DNA of 64,000 nucleotides from Streptomyces griseochromogenes (GCF_001542625.1 NZ_CP016279.1:930001-994000); one strand, 5' to 3'. Positions 52,737-61,600 are shown, numbered from the stretch's first letter. The notes: a model not told the origin generated them from the sequence alone. Numbers and translations: made by a program.

Positions 52737-52898
52737 ATGCGTCTGGTCACCTTCACCTCCCTGAACCGTCCGGACCACGACCGGCGCGACTTCGCCCGCT
52801 CGAAGATCGCCGTCCGGAACCCCGAGCGCTCGCCCGCGTCCGACCCGTCCGCCCCAGTCCTTGCGAAATACCGGAAATCCGGAAAAACGTCCGGGTGA
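52737..52898 (+). CDS. Possible small ORF upstream of the DoxX gene
   Basis: 53 codons. The first 40 codons have very high G+C at the third position, like real genes here, and read MRLVTFTSLNRPDHDRRDFA at the start; the last part loses the bias. No ribosome site is visible. It is the only candidate gene in the 349-bp gap 52628-52976, which otherwise should hold the promoter of the next gene. Confidence 0.25.
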   Translation: MRLVTFTSLNRPDHDRRDFARSKIAVRNPERSPASDPSAPVLAKYRKSGKTSG

Positions 52899-52976
52899 GG
52901 ATTGAACGATCCCGCCCCGTCGTGCGTATCGTCGAATGAGGGGTCTGACACGGTGGGCGAGAGGCGGGCGGGAACG

Positions 52977-53507
52977 ATGACTCACGGCATTCGGACGGAC
53001 ACCCAAAATTCGCATCTGAACGGCCGTCGCGACTGGCAGGGCACCGCCACCCGCTATGCGCTCCTTCCGCTCCGCGTCTTCCTCGGCGTCACCTTCATCT
53101 ACGCCGGCCTGGACAAACTCACCGACAGCGCCTTCATGAAGTCCGGCGGCGCCGGCTCGATCGGCGAGACGATGCACGCGGCCCGCGACTCCGCCGCCGT
53201 CCCGGCCCTGGTCGACCTGGCCCTGAAGAGTCCGGTCGGATTCGGCTACGCCATCGCCCTCGGTGAGCTGGCCGTCGGCATCGGCATCCTGCTCGGCCTG
53301 CTCGGCCGCCTGGCCGCCCTCGGCGGCGCACTGATCTCGCTCAGCCTGTGGCTGACCGTGAGCTGGGCCACCACGCCCTACTACTACGGCAACGACCTCG
53401 CCTATCTGATGGCCTGGCTGCCCCTCGTCCTCGCCGGAACCCCGTACTTCTCCTTGGACGCGGCTCTGCGCGCGCGCCGACGACAGCGCGCGGACCTCCA
53501 CCGCTAG
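52977..53507 (+). CDS. DoxX family membrane protein
   Basis: Encodes 176 residues with four membrane segments. The family pattern PLRVFLGVTFIYAGLDKLTD in the first helix, GYAIALGELAVGIGILLGL in the second pair and LAYLMAWLPLVLAG in the last is clear. DoxX-type proteins are linked to redox or thiosulfate metabolism and oxidative stress, but the role of this one is not known. The ATG at 52977 follows GGGCGGGA. It is convergent with the small membrane protein gene at 53530. Confidence 0.85.
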   Translation: MTHGIRTDTQNSHLNGRRDWQGTATRYALLPLRVFLGVTFIYAGLDKLTDSAFMKSGGAGSIGETMHAARDSAAVPALVDLALKSPVGFGYAIALGELAVGIGILLGLLGRLAALGGALISLSLWLTVSWATTPYYYGNDLAYLMAWLPLVLAGTPYFSLDAALRARRRQRADLHR

Positions 53508-53529
53508 CCGTGTGCGGCGACGGTTCCCG

Positions 53530-53763
53530 CTAGCCGTCCAGGACGCCGCTCCCCAGCCGCTTCCTGGCGCGTCTGCGTCTGCGTATGCCCCCCGCCACGA
53601 CCGCGGCGACAGCCGCCAGACAGAGCCCGCCCACCACGAGCGGAACGATCACGTACCACGGGGTGTCCCACAGACCGGCCGCGTCACCGGCGTAGAGCGT
53701 GCCGGCGGCGGCGAAGACGAGACCGGCGATCAGCCGTCCGGGCTGGAACTCATGACGCAGCAC
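53530..53763 (-). CDS. Small two-helix membrane protein
   Basis: Encodes 77 residues with two membrane segments (LIAGLVFAAAGTLYAGDAA and VIVPLVVGGLCLAAVAAVVAGG) and a very basic tail (RRRRRARKRL). The ATG lies inside the last codons of the upstream PspC gene (14-bp overlap), so it is co-translated with it. It is probably an accessory part of the PspC envelope-stress unit. Confidence 0.8.
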   Translation of the reverse strand: MLRHEFQPGRLIAGLVFAAAGTLYAGDAAGLWDTPWYVIVPLVVGGLCLAAVAAVVAGGIRRRRRARKRLGSGVLDG

Positions 53764-55207
53764 GACTGACCTCCACCTGCCCGACGCCCATCCGCAGACC
53801 GATCTCCAGCGTGCCGGTGTTCTTGCCGCCCTTGACCGGCGACAGCGTCACGCTCTCGTGCCTGCCCGGCTTCACGTCCACGTCCTTCCTGTTGTCGCCG
53901 GGCAACTGGATGTCGCCCATCCCCACGTCGATGTCCATCCGCACCGTCGCCTCCGCCGGCACGATCACCTTCAGCTGTCCCGCGCCCACCTCGGCGTCGG
54001 TGGCCACCGTCTGTCCACCGGCGAGGTGCACCCGGGTCAGGTCCAGGGTGCCCACGCCGGAACCGATCTCGTACCCGGACCGCACGGCCGCGGCCGAGGC
54101 CGGCTGCCAGGACGTCCGCGTCCAGTGGGTCGTGATGTTCTTGGGCAGGGCCACCGCTCCCGCGAGCAGCGCCGCCGTGACGATCGCCAGGAACACCATC
54201 CTGGCTCCCGTCCGCCCCAGGAACGCGCTGAACGCGATGCCCAGGCCGAGGACCGCGAGCGCGCAGGCCAGACCGGCCTGCAGGCTGGTGCCCAGCGGGT
54301 GGGTGTGCCAGGTCAGCCCGGTCCCCAGGCCCCCGGCCAGCAGGGCGAGCAGGAACACCCAGCCGCCGATCCAGCGGGCGCCGCGAGGTATGGGGGGCTC
54401 GCTGCGCGTGGGCCGCGGGGAGCCCCCGTGCGTCCAGGGGGTGGTGACACCGACGTCGACGGCCGAGACGAGGTCCCGGTCGCGGGCGTCACCGGGACCC
54501 CACAGATAGCCGGTGCCCCCGACGTGGGTGCCGTCCTTGACGATCGGGTCCCGCCACCACGACGGGAAGTAGGTGGCGACCGGCGGCGCCTGGGCCTCCG
54601 GCGGGGCGTCGGCGGCGGCCTGCGCGGCGAGCGGGTCGGGGCCGTGGGCGTCGCGGTGCCGTGACCAGTACCCGGCGCCGGCCAGCAGCAGGGAGAGCAC
54701 CATGGCGAAGGCCAGCACCCCGCCGTTCCTCAGCATGGTCAGGAAGATTCCGCAGCCGACCAGGGCGAACATGACCGCCGCCAGGGCCTGGCCGTCGACC
54801 CGTCCGGTCAGCAGTCTGCGGACCTCGTTCTCCTCTTCCTCGTCGTAGGGCACGAGGAGCCAGGCGAACCCGTAGAAAAGGAGACCGATGCCGCCGGTCG
54901 CGGCCAGCACGGCCAGGGTGATCCGGAAGATCACCGGGTCCATGTCGGTCTGCCGCCCGAGCCCGGCACACACACCGGCGATCATCTTGTGCCGGCGGTC
55001 GCGCCGGAAGCGGTGGGGGGCGTCGAGGGCGTCCTGCTCCTCTTTCTTCTCCTCTGCCTTCGCTGTCTTCTCCCTACCGGCACTGGCCGCACCGGTACCG
55101 GCGGTTCCCGTCGCGGCGGGCGCGGCATCCGTCGGTCCGGTGCCCGGGGCCGGGCGCGGGCCGGGGCCGGGTCCCGGACCCGTCGCGGCGTGCTCGTGAT
55201 CCGTCAT
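53750..55207 (-). CDS. PspC domain membrane protein with C-terminal adhesin-like domain (EsrI-like)
   Basis: Encodes 485 residues. After a Pro/Gly-rich and Lys/Glu-rich cytoplasmic start the PspC domain appears: RDRRHKMIAGVCAGLGRQTDMDPVIFRITL. Several membrane segments follow, then a beta-rich extracellular C-terminal domain (TVRMDIDVGMGDIQLPG, TGTLEIGLRMGVGQVEV) like the LiaF/DUF2154 type. It diverges from a PspC histidine kinase and its regulator, which is the gene layout of the EsrISR three-component system of Corynebacterium glutamicum, where EsrI restrains the kinase until envelope stress. Confidence 0.85.
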   Translation of the reverse strand: MTDHEHAATGPGPGPGPRPAPGTGPTDAAPAATGTAGTGAASAGREKTAKAEEKKEEQDALDAPHRFRRDRRHKMIAGVCAGLGRQTDMDPVIFRITLAVLAATGGIGLLFYGFAWLLVPYDEEEENEVRRLLTGRVDGQALAAVMFALVGCGIFLTMLRNGGVLAFAMVLSLLLAGAGYWSRHRDAHGPDPLAAQAAADAPPEAQAPPVATYFPSWWRDPIVKDGTHVGGTGYLWGPGDARDRDLVSAVDVGVTTPWTHGGSPRPTRSEPPIPRGARWIGGWVFLLALLAGGLGTGLTWHTHPLGTSLQAGLACALAVLGLGIAFSAFLGRTGARMVFLAIVTAALLAGAVALPKNITTHWTRTSWQPASAAAVRSGYEIGSGVGTLDLTRVHLAGGQTVATDAEVGAGQLKVIVPAEATVRMDIDVGMGDIQLPGDNRKDVDVKPGRHESVTLSPVKGGKNTGTLEIGLRMGVGQVEVSRAAS

Positions 55208-55252
55208 GCGTCCATGGTGACGGCCCGGCGGCCGCGACGGCAGTCGGGATGA

Positions 55253-55283
55253 CCCTGGGCGAACCCTGAGATCTGCCCTGAGA
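55253..55283. promoter_or_regulatory. CCCTGRG direct repeats in the divergent PspC promoter region
   Basis: CCCTGGG (55253), CCCTGAG (55264) and CCCTGAG (55276) are spaced 11 and 12 bp apart, about 50-75 bp before the start of the minus-strand PspC gene. They are good candidates for the binding site of the LuxR-type regulator encoded next door. Confidence 0.45.
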
Positions 55284-55417
55284 CGGGGCGGGGAGATGTC
55301 CGAGCCCGGGTCGGCGGTGCATTTCGGACGGGTGAGGGGGCAGGTGAGGGAAGATCAGGGGAGACTAGGGGGCCGACCCTGATGCTCCGCACCCGCGGCC
55401 ATGTGACCATCGATGGC

Positions 55418-56710
55418 ATGCCGGAAGCCGCATCACTGCCACTCGACGACCCGCAGCCGCCGCGCAAGCTCTACCGCAGCAGCGACGGCCGCTGGCTCGG
55501 CGGAGTGGCGCGAGGCCTCGCCGGGCACCTCGGGCTGCCCGTGATCTGGGTGCGGCTCGCCTTCGTCGGCCTGTTCATGGCCAACGGACTCGGAGCGCTG
55601 CTGTACGCGGCCTTCTGGTTCTTCGTCCCGCTCGGCGTCGGCGGCGTCGGCGACCACAAGCCGCCGTCGCTGGTCGGCACCGAGACCTCGCCGGACGGCC
55701 GCCGAAGACTGGTGGCCCGCAAGCCGGACAGGGGCCAGATCGTCGCCCTGCTCCTCATGGTCATCGTGTCCATGGTCTTCGTGGGCAGCGTCAACCTGAC
55801 CAACGCGGCGAAGGCGTACCTGGTGCCCTCCGTCCTGGTCGCGGCCGGTGTCGCCCTCGTCTGGCGCCAGGCCGACAACGCCCGCCGGGCCCGCTGGGTG
55901 GAGGTCGGCAGCCGTCGGCGCACCCTCAGCCTGCTGCGGGCGGGCGTCGGCGTCCTGCTGGTCACGGCCGGTGTTTCGGCCATGTTCGTCATGCAGGGCT
56001 CGGCCGCTCACCTCGGCGCGGTCCTCCAGGCCGCGCTCGCCGTCCTCGTCGGCATCACGCTTCTCGCCGGCCCCTACCTGGTCCGGATGACCCAGGACCT
56101 GTCCGAGGAGCGCCTGATGCGCATCCGCGCCCAGGAGCGCGCCGAGGTCGCCGCCCACGTCCACGACTCCGTGCTGCACACCCTCACCCTGATCCAGCGC
56201 AACGCCGACAACGCGAACGAGGTACGCCGCCTGGCCCGCGCCCAGGAGCGCGACCTGCGCACCTGGCTGTACAAGCCGGAGGGCACGGGCAAGGACGAGG
56301 CCGACGAGCCGGACACGGTCGCCGAGGCGGTGCGGCGCAACGCCGCCGAGGTCGAGGACAAGCACGGTGTGCCCATCGAGGTGGTCGTGGTCGGCGACTG
56401 CCCGCTCGACGAGCGGACCACGGCGCAGATGCAGGCCGCGCGTGAGGCGATGGTGAACGCCGCCAAGTACGGTGGCGAGGGCGGCGCCGTACAGGTCTAT
56501 GCCGAAGTCGAGGGAAAGACGGTCTTCGTGTCCGTCCGCGACCGCGGCCCGGGCTTCGACCTCGATTCGATACCCGACGACCGCATGGGTGTCAGAGAAT
56601 CGATCATCGGCCGCATGGAGCGCAACGGCGGCACGGCCCGGCTGCGGTCGGTGCCGGGCGGCGGCACGGAGGTCGAGCTGGAGATGGAGAGGGTGGAGAA
56701 GACGTCATGA
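55418..56710 (+). CDS. PspC-domain sensor histidine kinase (EsrS/LiaS-like)
   Basis: Encodes 430 residues. It begins with a PspC domain (KLYRSSDGRWLGGVARGLAGHLGLPVIWVRL), continues with about five membrane segments and then a NarL-type HisKA_3 domain with the phosphorylated His in VAAHVHDSVLHTL. The ATPase part shows AREAMVNAAKYGG (N box), DRGPGFD (G1) and GTARLRSVPGGGTEVELEM. It should sense envelope stress together with the divergent PspC protein. ATG at 55418 is used; ATG at 55382 is in frame upstream. It overlaps the regulator gene by 4 bp. Confidence 0.92.
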   Translation: MPEAASLPLDDPQPPRKLYRSSDGRWLGGVARGLAGHLGLPVIWVRLAFVGLFMANGLGALLYAAFWFFVPLGVGGVGDHKPPSLVGTETSPDGRRRLVARKPDRGQIVALLLMVIVSMVFVGSVNLTNAAKAYLVPSVLVAAGVALVWRQADNARRARWVEVGSRRRTLSLLRAGVGVLLVTAGVSAMFVMQGSAAHLGAVLQAALAVLVGITLLAGPYLVRMTQDLSEERLMRIRAQERAEVAAHVHDSVLHTLTLIQRNADNANEVRRLARAQERDLRTWLYKPEGTGKDEADEPDTVAEAVRRNAAEVEDKHGVPIEVVVVGDCPLDERTTAQMQAAREAMVNAAKYGGEGGAVQVYAEVEGKTVFVSVRDRGPGFDLDSIPDDRMGVRESIIGRMERNGGTARLRSVPGGGTEVELEMERVEKTS

Positions 56711-57450
56711 GCGACGCGACGGAGGCGAACGGTACGGCGGGAGCGGCGGAGGCGGCCGGGTCCGGACCTGCCGCCGGCGGCCCGGGCGGGCGCCATGTGC
56801 GCGTGGTGCTCGTCGACGACCACCGCATGTTCCGCACCGGGGTCCAGGCCGAGATCGGGCAGACCGCCCAGACCGGCGTCGAGGTGGTCGGCGAGGCCGC
56901 GGACGTCGACCAGGCGGTCACGGTCATCACCGCTACCCGGCCCGAGGTGGTCCTGCTCGACGTGCACCTGCCGGGTGGCGGAGGGGGCGAAGTGCTGCGC
57001 CGGTGCGCGGCGTTGATGGCGGACACCGAGCAGCCCGTCCGCTTCCTCGCGCTGTCCGTGTCGGACGCCGCGGAGGACGTGATCGGCGTGATCCGCGGCG
57101 GCGCGCGCGGCTATGTCACCAAGACCATCACCGGCACCGACCTGGTCGACTCGATCTTCCGCGTCCAGGAGGGCGACGCCGTCTTCTCCCCGCGCCTGGC
57201 CGGGTTCGTCCTGGACGCCTTCGCGTCCACCGATGCCCCACCGGTCGACGAGGACCTGGACCGCCTCACCCAGCGGGAGCGAGAGGTGCTGCGGCTGATC
57301 GCCCGTGGCTACGCCTACAAGGAGATCGCCAAGCAGCTGTTCATCTCGGTGAAGACGGTCGAGTCCCATGTCTCGGCGGTGCTGCGCAAGCTCCAGCTGT
57401 CCAACCGCCATGAGCTGACCCGCTGGGCGACGGCCCGCCGCCTGGTCTGA
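56707..57450 (+). CDS. LuxR/NarL family response regulator (EsrR/LiaR-like)
   Basis: Encodes 247 residues. A Gly/Ala-rich start of 28 residues precedes the receiver domain (VRVVLVDDHRMFRTGV, Asp in VVLLDVHLPGGGG, Lys in GYVTKTITG). The output domain is LTQREREVLRLIARGYAYKEIAKQLFISVKTVESHVSAVLRKLQ. The ATG overlaps the kinase stop (ATGA). With the kinase and the divergent PspC protein it forms one signalling unit for cell-envelope stress. Confidence 0.93.
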   Translation: MSDATEANGTAGAAEAAGSGPAAGGPGGRHVRVVLVDDHRMFRTGVQAEIGQTAQTGVEVVGEAADVDQAVTVITATRPEVVLLDVHLPGGGGGEVLRRCAALMADTEQPVRFLALSVSDAAEDVIGVIRGGARGYVTKTITGTDLVDSIFRVQEGDAVFSPRLAGFVLDAFASTDAPPVDEDLDRLTQREREVLRLIARGYAYKEIAKQLFISVKTVESHVSAVLRKLQLSNRHELTRWATARRLV

Positions 57451-57469
57451 CCCGGCTCGGGCGGCGCCC

Positions 57470-58546
57470 TCACGCCACCCGGGTGGCCCCCGCGAACGGC
57501 ATCAGGTCGACGGGGGCGAGCCGGACAGGTGCCGAGGGGTTGGGGGCGTGGATCATCTGGCCGTCGCCGACGTAGATGCCGACGTGGCTGATGCCCGCGT
57601 AGAAGAACACCAGGTCGCCGGGCTGGAGTTCCGAGCGGGAGACGCGTCGGCCCGCGTTGATCTGGGCGTAGGTGGTGCGCGGCAGGGAGATGCCGGCGGA
57701 GCGGTAGGCCGCCTGGGCCAGGCCCGAGCAGTCGAAGGCGTTCGGGCCGGTCGCGCCCCACACGTAGGGGCTGCCGAGCTTCTGGTAGGAGTAGGCGACG
57801 GCAGCCGCCGCCCGGGCGTCGGGGGCGGCGACGGACCCTGCCCGCTCCAGGCCGGCCCGGGCGTCCGGGGCCGACCGCGAAGCATGGCCCGAGGCCGTGC
57901 CGTCGCCGTTGACCTGCGCCCGCTCCGGCGCGCTGAGCCGTGCCAGCAGCCTGCGCGCCTGCGTCAGCTTCGCGGTGATGGTCTGCTTCTGCCGCTTCAC
58001 CTCCGCCTGCCGCGCCCGCAGCGAATTCAGCTCGATACGGGCGGCGCCGCGCAACTGCTCGATCTCCCGCAGCTGTTCGCGCACCCGCGCCACAGCCCCG
58101 GCCTGGCGCTCACCGGCCCGTTCCGCGAGCGCTGCCCCGTCCAGATAGCGGTCCGGGTCGCTGGACAGCGCGAGCTGCCAGGCGGGGTCGATCGCGCCTT
58201 GGCGGTACTGCGCCGCCGCGAACGAACCCAGCGCGTTGCGGGCCGTGTTGAGCCTGTCCTGCTTGCGGGCTGTCTCGTCCCGCAGCGAGTTCAGCCGCCG
58301 CTCGGCCGTGTCCGCCTTCTCCTTCGCCCCGTTGTACTTCTCGGTGGCGGCCTCCGCCTCCTGGTACAGCTTGTCCACCTCGGTCTTCACCTGGGCCGGC
58401 GTCAGCTCCGGCTCGGCGTGACCCGTCCCCTCGAAGGCCGTCGCGCCCGCCGCGCCCGCCAGGGCGAGGGTCGCGGCCGTGCGGGCGGTGTTGCCGCCGA
58501 GCGAGCGCTGTCGGGGCTTGCGGTGCGCTGCCACCTGGACCGTCAC
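57470..58546 (-). CDS. Secreted NlpC/P60 endopeptidase with coiled-coil N-terminus
   Basis: Encodes 358 residues. A signal peptide (TAATLALAGAAGATAF) is followed by a long coiled coil (about residues 40-220, heptads such as VDKLYQEAEAATEKYNGAKEKAD) and the NlpC/P60 domain. Catalytic residues are Cys in NAFDCSGLAQAAYRSAG, His in ISHVGIYVGDGQMIHAP and the following polar residue. It cleaves D-Glu-to-diaminopimelate bonds in peptidoglycan, as RipA-type enzymes do. GTG at 58546 is used; GTG four codons further (VAAHRKP) is an alternative. The leader shows no cyclic di-AMP riboswitch, unlike the second NlpC/P60 gene. Confidence 0.88.
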   Translation of the reverse strand: MTVQVAAHRKPRQRSLGGNTARTAATLALAGAAGATAFEGTGHAEPELTPAQVKTEVDKLYQEAEAATEKYNGAKEKADTAERRLNSLRDETARKQDRLNTARNALGSFAAAQYRQGAIDPAWQLALSSDPDRYLDGAALAERAGERQAGAVARVREQLREIEQLRGAARIELNSLRARQAEVKRQKQTITAKLTQARRLLARLSAPERAQVNGDGTASGHASRSAPDARAGLERAGSVAAPDARAAAAVAYSYQKLGSPYVWGATGPNAFDCSGLAQAAYRSAGISLPRTTYAQINAGRRVSRSELQPGDLVFFYAGISHVGIYVGDGQMIHAPNPSAPVRLAPVDLMPFAGATRVA

Positions 58547-58947
58547 GTCCTTCCGTAGGACCTCCGCGACCGAGTGGTCGGGGCGTCCGGCGGCGGCCCG
58601 CACAGGGGGATCGGGCCGCCGCGGGACCCTTCTCGGCGGTGATGGCCGACTGTCGCCCTGGCCCGAGCGGCGGTGGGGAGCCGGTCACCTGGAGGAGGAC
58701 GCTAAGCCGGGCGGTGACGGTCAGGTAACGCACTGTGCGGAACTGGCTGTGACGGATCGGGTCGTGACGGTATGTGACCGTATTGCCGGGCTGGAGTCGT
58801 CGCCTTCACGCAGCGTGGTGACCGATGTGCGGAATGCGGAACACACGGGAGTCACGGAGTGCTATGGGGCGCATAAATGCAAGATCGGCGGGTGCCGTGG
58901 GGGCCGGTGACCGGAGCCTTCGGAGCACCTCATTAGGCTCCGGGCTC
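58547..58947. other. Intergenic region between NlpC/P60 and a small membrane protein
   Basis: About 400 bp with the divergent promoters. TAGGCT (58934-58939) precedes the plus-strand ATG by 8 nt. Several TGTGACGG/GTGACCG-like short repeats occur at 58748-58780. I see no gene and no known riboswitch here. Confidence 0.5.
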
Positions 58948-59301
58948 ATGGACGTACTCATCCATCTCTTCGTCGGCCTGCACATCATCGGCATCGCCGC
59001 GCTGCTCGGCGGTTTCCTGTCCCAGATGAAGGCGATGGGCCAGGGCACGGCCCGCTTCGTCCCCGGGATGCTGCACGGGGCGCTCACCATGCTGGTCACC
59101 GGTGTCGCCCTCGTCGGCCTCAACCAGGCCGACGACCACCATGTCAACGTCCTCAAGATCGGCGTGAAGCTGGCCCTGCTGATCGTGATCCTCGGGCTGG
59201 TCTATGTGCAGCGCGACGAGGAGAAGGTGGACAAGCGCCTCTTCGGGCTGGTCGGTCTGCTGACCACCGCGAACATCTTCATCGCCGTGCTGTGGACGTG
59301 A
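58948..59301 (+). CDS. Small membrane protein, four helices
   Basis: Encodes 117 residues with four membrane segments: VLIHLFVGLHIIGIAALLGGFL, MLHGALTMLVTGVALVGL, KIGVKLALLIVILGLVYV and LFGLVGLLTTANIFIAVLW. The first helix has two His and the loop NQADDHHVNVLK two more, which could bind haem or metal. I do not recognise the family with certainty. No ribosome site precedes the ATG; a -10 like TAGGCT 8 nt upstream suggests a leaderless transcript. It is convergent with the transporter gene, 3 bp apart. Confidence 0.78.
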   Translation: MDVLIHLFVGLHIIGIAALLGGFLSQMKAMGQGTARFVPGMLHGALTMLVTGVALVGLNQADDHHVNVLKIGVKLALLIVILGLVYVQRDEEKVDKRLFGLVGLLTTANIFIAVLWT

Positions 59302-59304
59302 CGC

Positions 59305-60273
59305 TCAGCGCGCCCGGCCGATCCCGGCGCGCGCCGCGAGCGCCGCGCCGGCCGCGACCGTGAGCCACAGCGCCACCCCCACCCACACCAGCACCCGCCC
59401 CGGCCCCCTCAGCCACCCGGCTCCGAGGGCGGCCGCGACCGACAGCGTGGCCGCCGCCGTCATCCCGACCGGGAACGCCGTCGCCCAGCGCCGCATGTCG
59501 TAGCGCAGCCGCGGCCGGGCCACCTCGGCGGCCAGCAGCACCACGCACCAGGCCAGGCCCAGAACGAGCAGCGCGCCCGTCACGGTGCGCAGCACACCGC
59601 GGTCGTCGTCGTTCCACAGATACAGGCGCGGGCTGTCGGCCAGGAGCAGTCTCGCCCCGGCCAGCGCCGAGATGGCCAGAGCCCCGCCCGCGACCCACTG
59701 GTCCCCGGCCCCCTCGAAGATCTGTCGCGGGTCGAAGCGCGTCAGGGCGAAGCCGTAGAGCACCAGGCCCAGCCAGAACAGCACCAGTGCGGCGCGCGCG
59801 AGCCATGCCGTCCCGTCGGCCGCGGCCAGGGTGGCCGCCAGCACCGCGAGCCCCTGCGTCGCCACACAGCACAGGAACACCGTTCCGGGCATGCGCGGCC
59901 GCCAGCGCCGTACGGCGAGAAACAGCAGGCCCGGCCAGAGCAGCGCCGCCAGGACCAGCGACGCCTGCGCGAGATGCTGCCTGCCGAGCACCGAGAAACG
60001 GGTACCGATCACCGTCGTGGCCGCGACGGCGACGAGGGAGGCCGGGCTCTGCGCCTCGGCCATCCACCGCTCCCGCTGCGTCGCCAGCCGTACGACGAAG
60101 TCCGCGGCGAGCGCCACCCAGGCGACGCAAGCCAGCCACAGGAAGCCCCGGGAGACCGTCTCGGCGCCCGTCAGCTGCAGGCCCACCGAGACGATGCCGG
60201 TCGCCATGACGGCGGCTCCCGCCGTCGGCGGACGCCCCGCCCACCACGCACGCAGAGCCGAGATGCCGGGCAT
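59305..60273 (-). CDS. TDT family (tellurite-resistance/C4-dicarboxylate, SLAC1-like) transporter
   Basis: Encodes 322 residues with about ten membrane segments. MATGIVSVGLQL near the start is the characteristic first-helix motif of the TDT family, and further helices (FLWLACVAWVALAADFVVRL, SLVLAALLWPGLLFLAVRR, RWATAFPVGMTAAATLSVAAAL) fit. Members export sulfite, tellurite or dicarboxylates, or form anion channels; the substrate here is unknown. It lies upstream (in its own direction) of no obvious partner. Confidence 0.8.
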   Translation of the reverse strand: MPGISALRAWWAGRPPTAGAAVMATGIVSVGLQLTGAETVSRGFLWLACVAWVALAADFVVRLATQRERWMAEAQSPASLVAVAATTVIGTRFSVLGRQHLAQASLVLAALLWPGLLFLAVRRWRPRMPGTVFLCCVATQGLAVLAATLAAADGTAWLARAALVLFWLGLVLYGFALTRFDPRQIFEGAGDQWVAGGALAISALAGARLLLADSPRLYLWNDDDRGVLRTVTGALLVLGLAWCVVLLAAEVARPRLRYDMRRWATAFPVGMTAAATLSVAAALGAGWLRGPGRVLVWVGVALWLTVAAGAALAARAGIGRAR

Positions 60274-60346
60274 GCGCCCGATGCTAGGGAGCGGGGCAGT
60301 CCGCAGGAGGAGGGCACGCGCCCGTGGGGCTCGAAAAGAGCACCGG

Positions 60347-61390
60347 TCAGGCGGGCCGCACCACGCTGTGGATGATCGATTCGCCGCCGTGGTGGACGGA
60401 CTCCTCGCGGACGTACGCGCCGGGCTTCGGGGCGTGGATCATCAGGCCGTCGCCGGTGCACAGGCCCACATGGCTGCTGTCGCCGTGGAAGAAGACCAGG
60501 TCACCGGGCCGGGCGTCGGCCAGGGGGACCGGTGTGCCCGTGCGGGCCTGGTCGTGGCCGGCGCGCGGGAGGCTGACGCCGGCGGCCTTCCAGGCGGCCT
60601 GGACCAGCCCGGAGCAGTCGTAGGAGCCGGGGCCGCTGGCACCGCACACGTACGGCTTGCCGATCTGGGCACGGGCGAAGGCGACCGCCTTGCCGGCCCG
60701 GGTGGCGTACGAGCCGGCGGATCCGGTGGACGGCGGAGCGGTCTCCTGCCGGGCCGGTACCCGCGGCTGCGCGGGCCCGGCCGCCTGCCGCGCGGCCTCC
60801 GCCCGGTTCCGCGGCTCGATCGCGGCCGGCCGAGCGTTCTCCTGGGCCGTCAGCCGGGACAGCAGCTCGCGTGCGGTGGCGAGCTTCTCCTGGACCCTCG
60901 CCTTGGCCGTCTTCACGTCGTACGGCGCCGCGGCCGGCGTCTCGGGGGCGGCGCCGGTCTTCCCCCGCTCGGCGGTGCCCTTCACACGCGTGGCCAGCCG
61001 GTTCATCACCCGCTGCGGGGCGAAGTGGTCCTGCGGAAACTCCGCGAGGAGGGCGGCCGTGTCCGTGGCGGCGCCCAACGAGACCAGTCCTTCACGGGCC
61101 TTGGCGAGCCGGCCCGGGCGCCGGGCACTCTCCTCGGCCGGGGCGTCCCGGCGCCCCTGCTGCCTGCCCGCCGGCTCCTCCTCCGCCGCCGGGTCCGCCC
61201 TGCGGTAGAACTCGTCGACCTTCTTCTCGATCTCTTCCAGGCTCGGCCGGCCGCCGAGGGCGGGGGCGGGGGCGGCCTCGGCCGTCGGGGCCAGGACGGC
61301 CACGGAGGTGAAGGCGGCGGTGGCGAGGGCCGGGGTGCGGACGGCCGGTCCGAGGGCTTTGCCGGGGCCCGGCTTGCGGTGCGACGCCAA
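60347..61390 (-). CDS. Secreted NlpC/P60 endopeptidase under c-di-AMP riboswitch control
   Basis: Encodes 347 residues. A signal peptide (VRTPALATAAFTSVAVLAPTAEA) leads to a charged helical middle part and the NlpC/P60 domain with Cys in GSYDCSGLVQAAWKAAG and His in SSHVGLCTGDGLMIHAP. The TTG start follows AAGGAG by about 9 nt. It should cut stem peptides in peptidoglycan. A ydaO-type riboswitch directly upstream means cyclic di-AMP controls it, as known for other Streptomyces wall hydrolases such as rpfA. Compared with its neighbour at 57470 the coiled coil is shorter and less regular. Confidence 0.88.
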   Translation of the reverse strand: MASHRKPGPGKALGPAVRTPALATAAFTSVAVLAPTAEAAPAPALGGRPSLEEIEKKVDEFYRRADPAAEEEPAGRQQGRRDAPAEESARRPGRLAKAREGLVSLGAATDTAALLAEFPQDHFAPQRVMNRLATRVKGTAERGKTGAAPETPAAAPYDVKTAKARVQEKLATARELLSRLTAQENARPAAIEPRNRAEAARQAAGPAQPRVPARQETAPPSTGSAGSYATRAGKAVAFARAQIGKPYVCGASGPGSYDCSGLVQAAWKAAGVSLPRAGHDQARTGTPVPLADARPGDLVFFHGDSSHVGLCTGDGLMIHAPKPGAYVREESVHHGGESIIHSVVRPA

Positions 61391-61409
61391 GGGAGGCGAC
61401 TCCTTCCAA

Positions 61410-61600
61410 TGTGCCGCCTACCGGGTTAGCTGTCGGGTTCGGGCGGATGGTTCGGAAGGGTTGCCCTACGGCTTCGTCCCGGGCGGGAGTCGGCCGATTC
61501 ACCCCAGGATCGGTGGGTCCCCGGCTCCGGCGGCCACGCGAAGGCGCACCGGACTCGGCGGAGGCCGCGCGGCCCGGCGAGGTTCGCCGGAAGGGGTCGT
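61410..61600 (-). ncRNA. Cyclic di-AMP riboswitch (ydaO-yuaA)
   Basis: On the minus strand the conserved boxes occur in order: GAGCCGGGGACCC (near 61535), TGGGGTGAATCGGC (near 61500), GTAGGGCAACCC (near 61465), then CCGAACC (near 61457) and CCCGACAGCTAACC with GTAGGCG (61436-61411). The last block matches the ydaO consensus CCCGUCAGCUAACC...GUAAGCG almost base for base. It ends about 20 nt before the start of the NlpC/P60 gene. Cyclic di-AMP binding normally turns such genes off. Confidence 0.88.

Noticed and set aside
58604..58800. Possible c-di-AMP riboswitch in front of the first NlpC/P60 gene
   Set aside because: The conserved block with GACAGCTAACC and GTAGGCG, clear in the other leader, is missing here.
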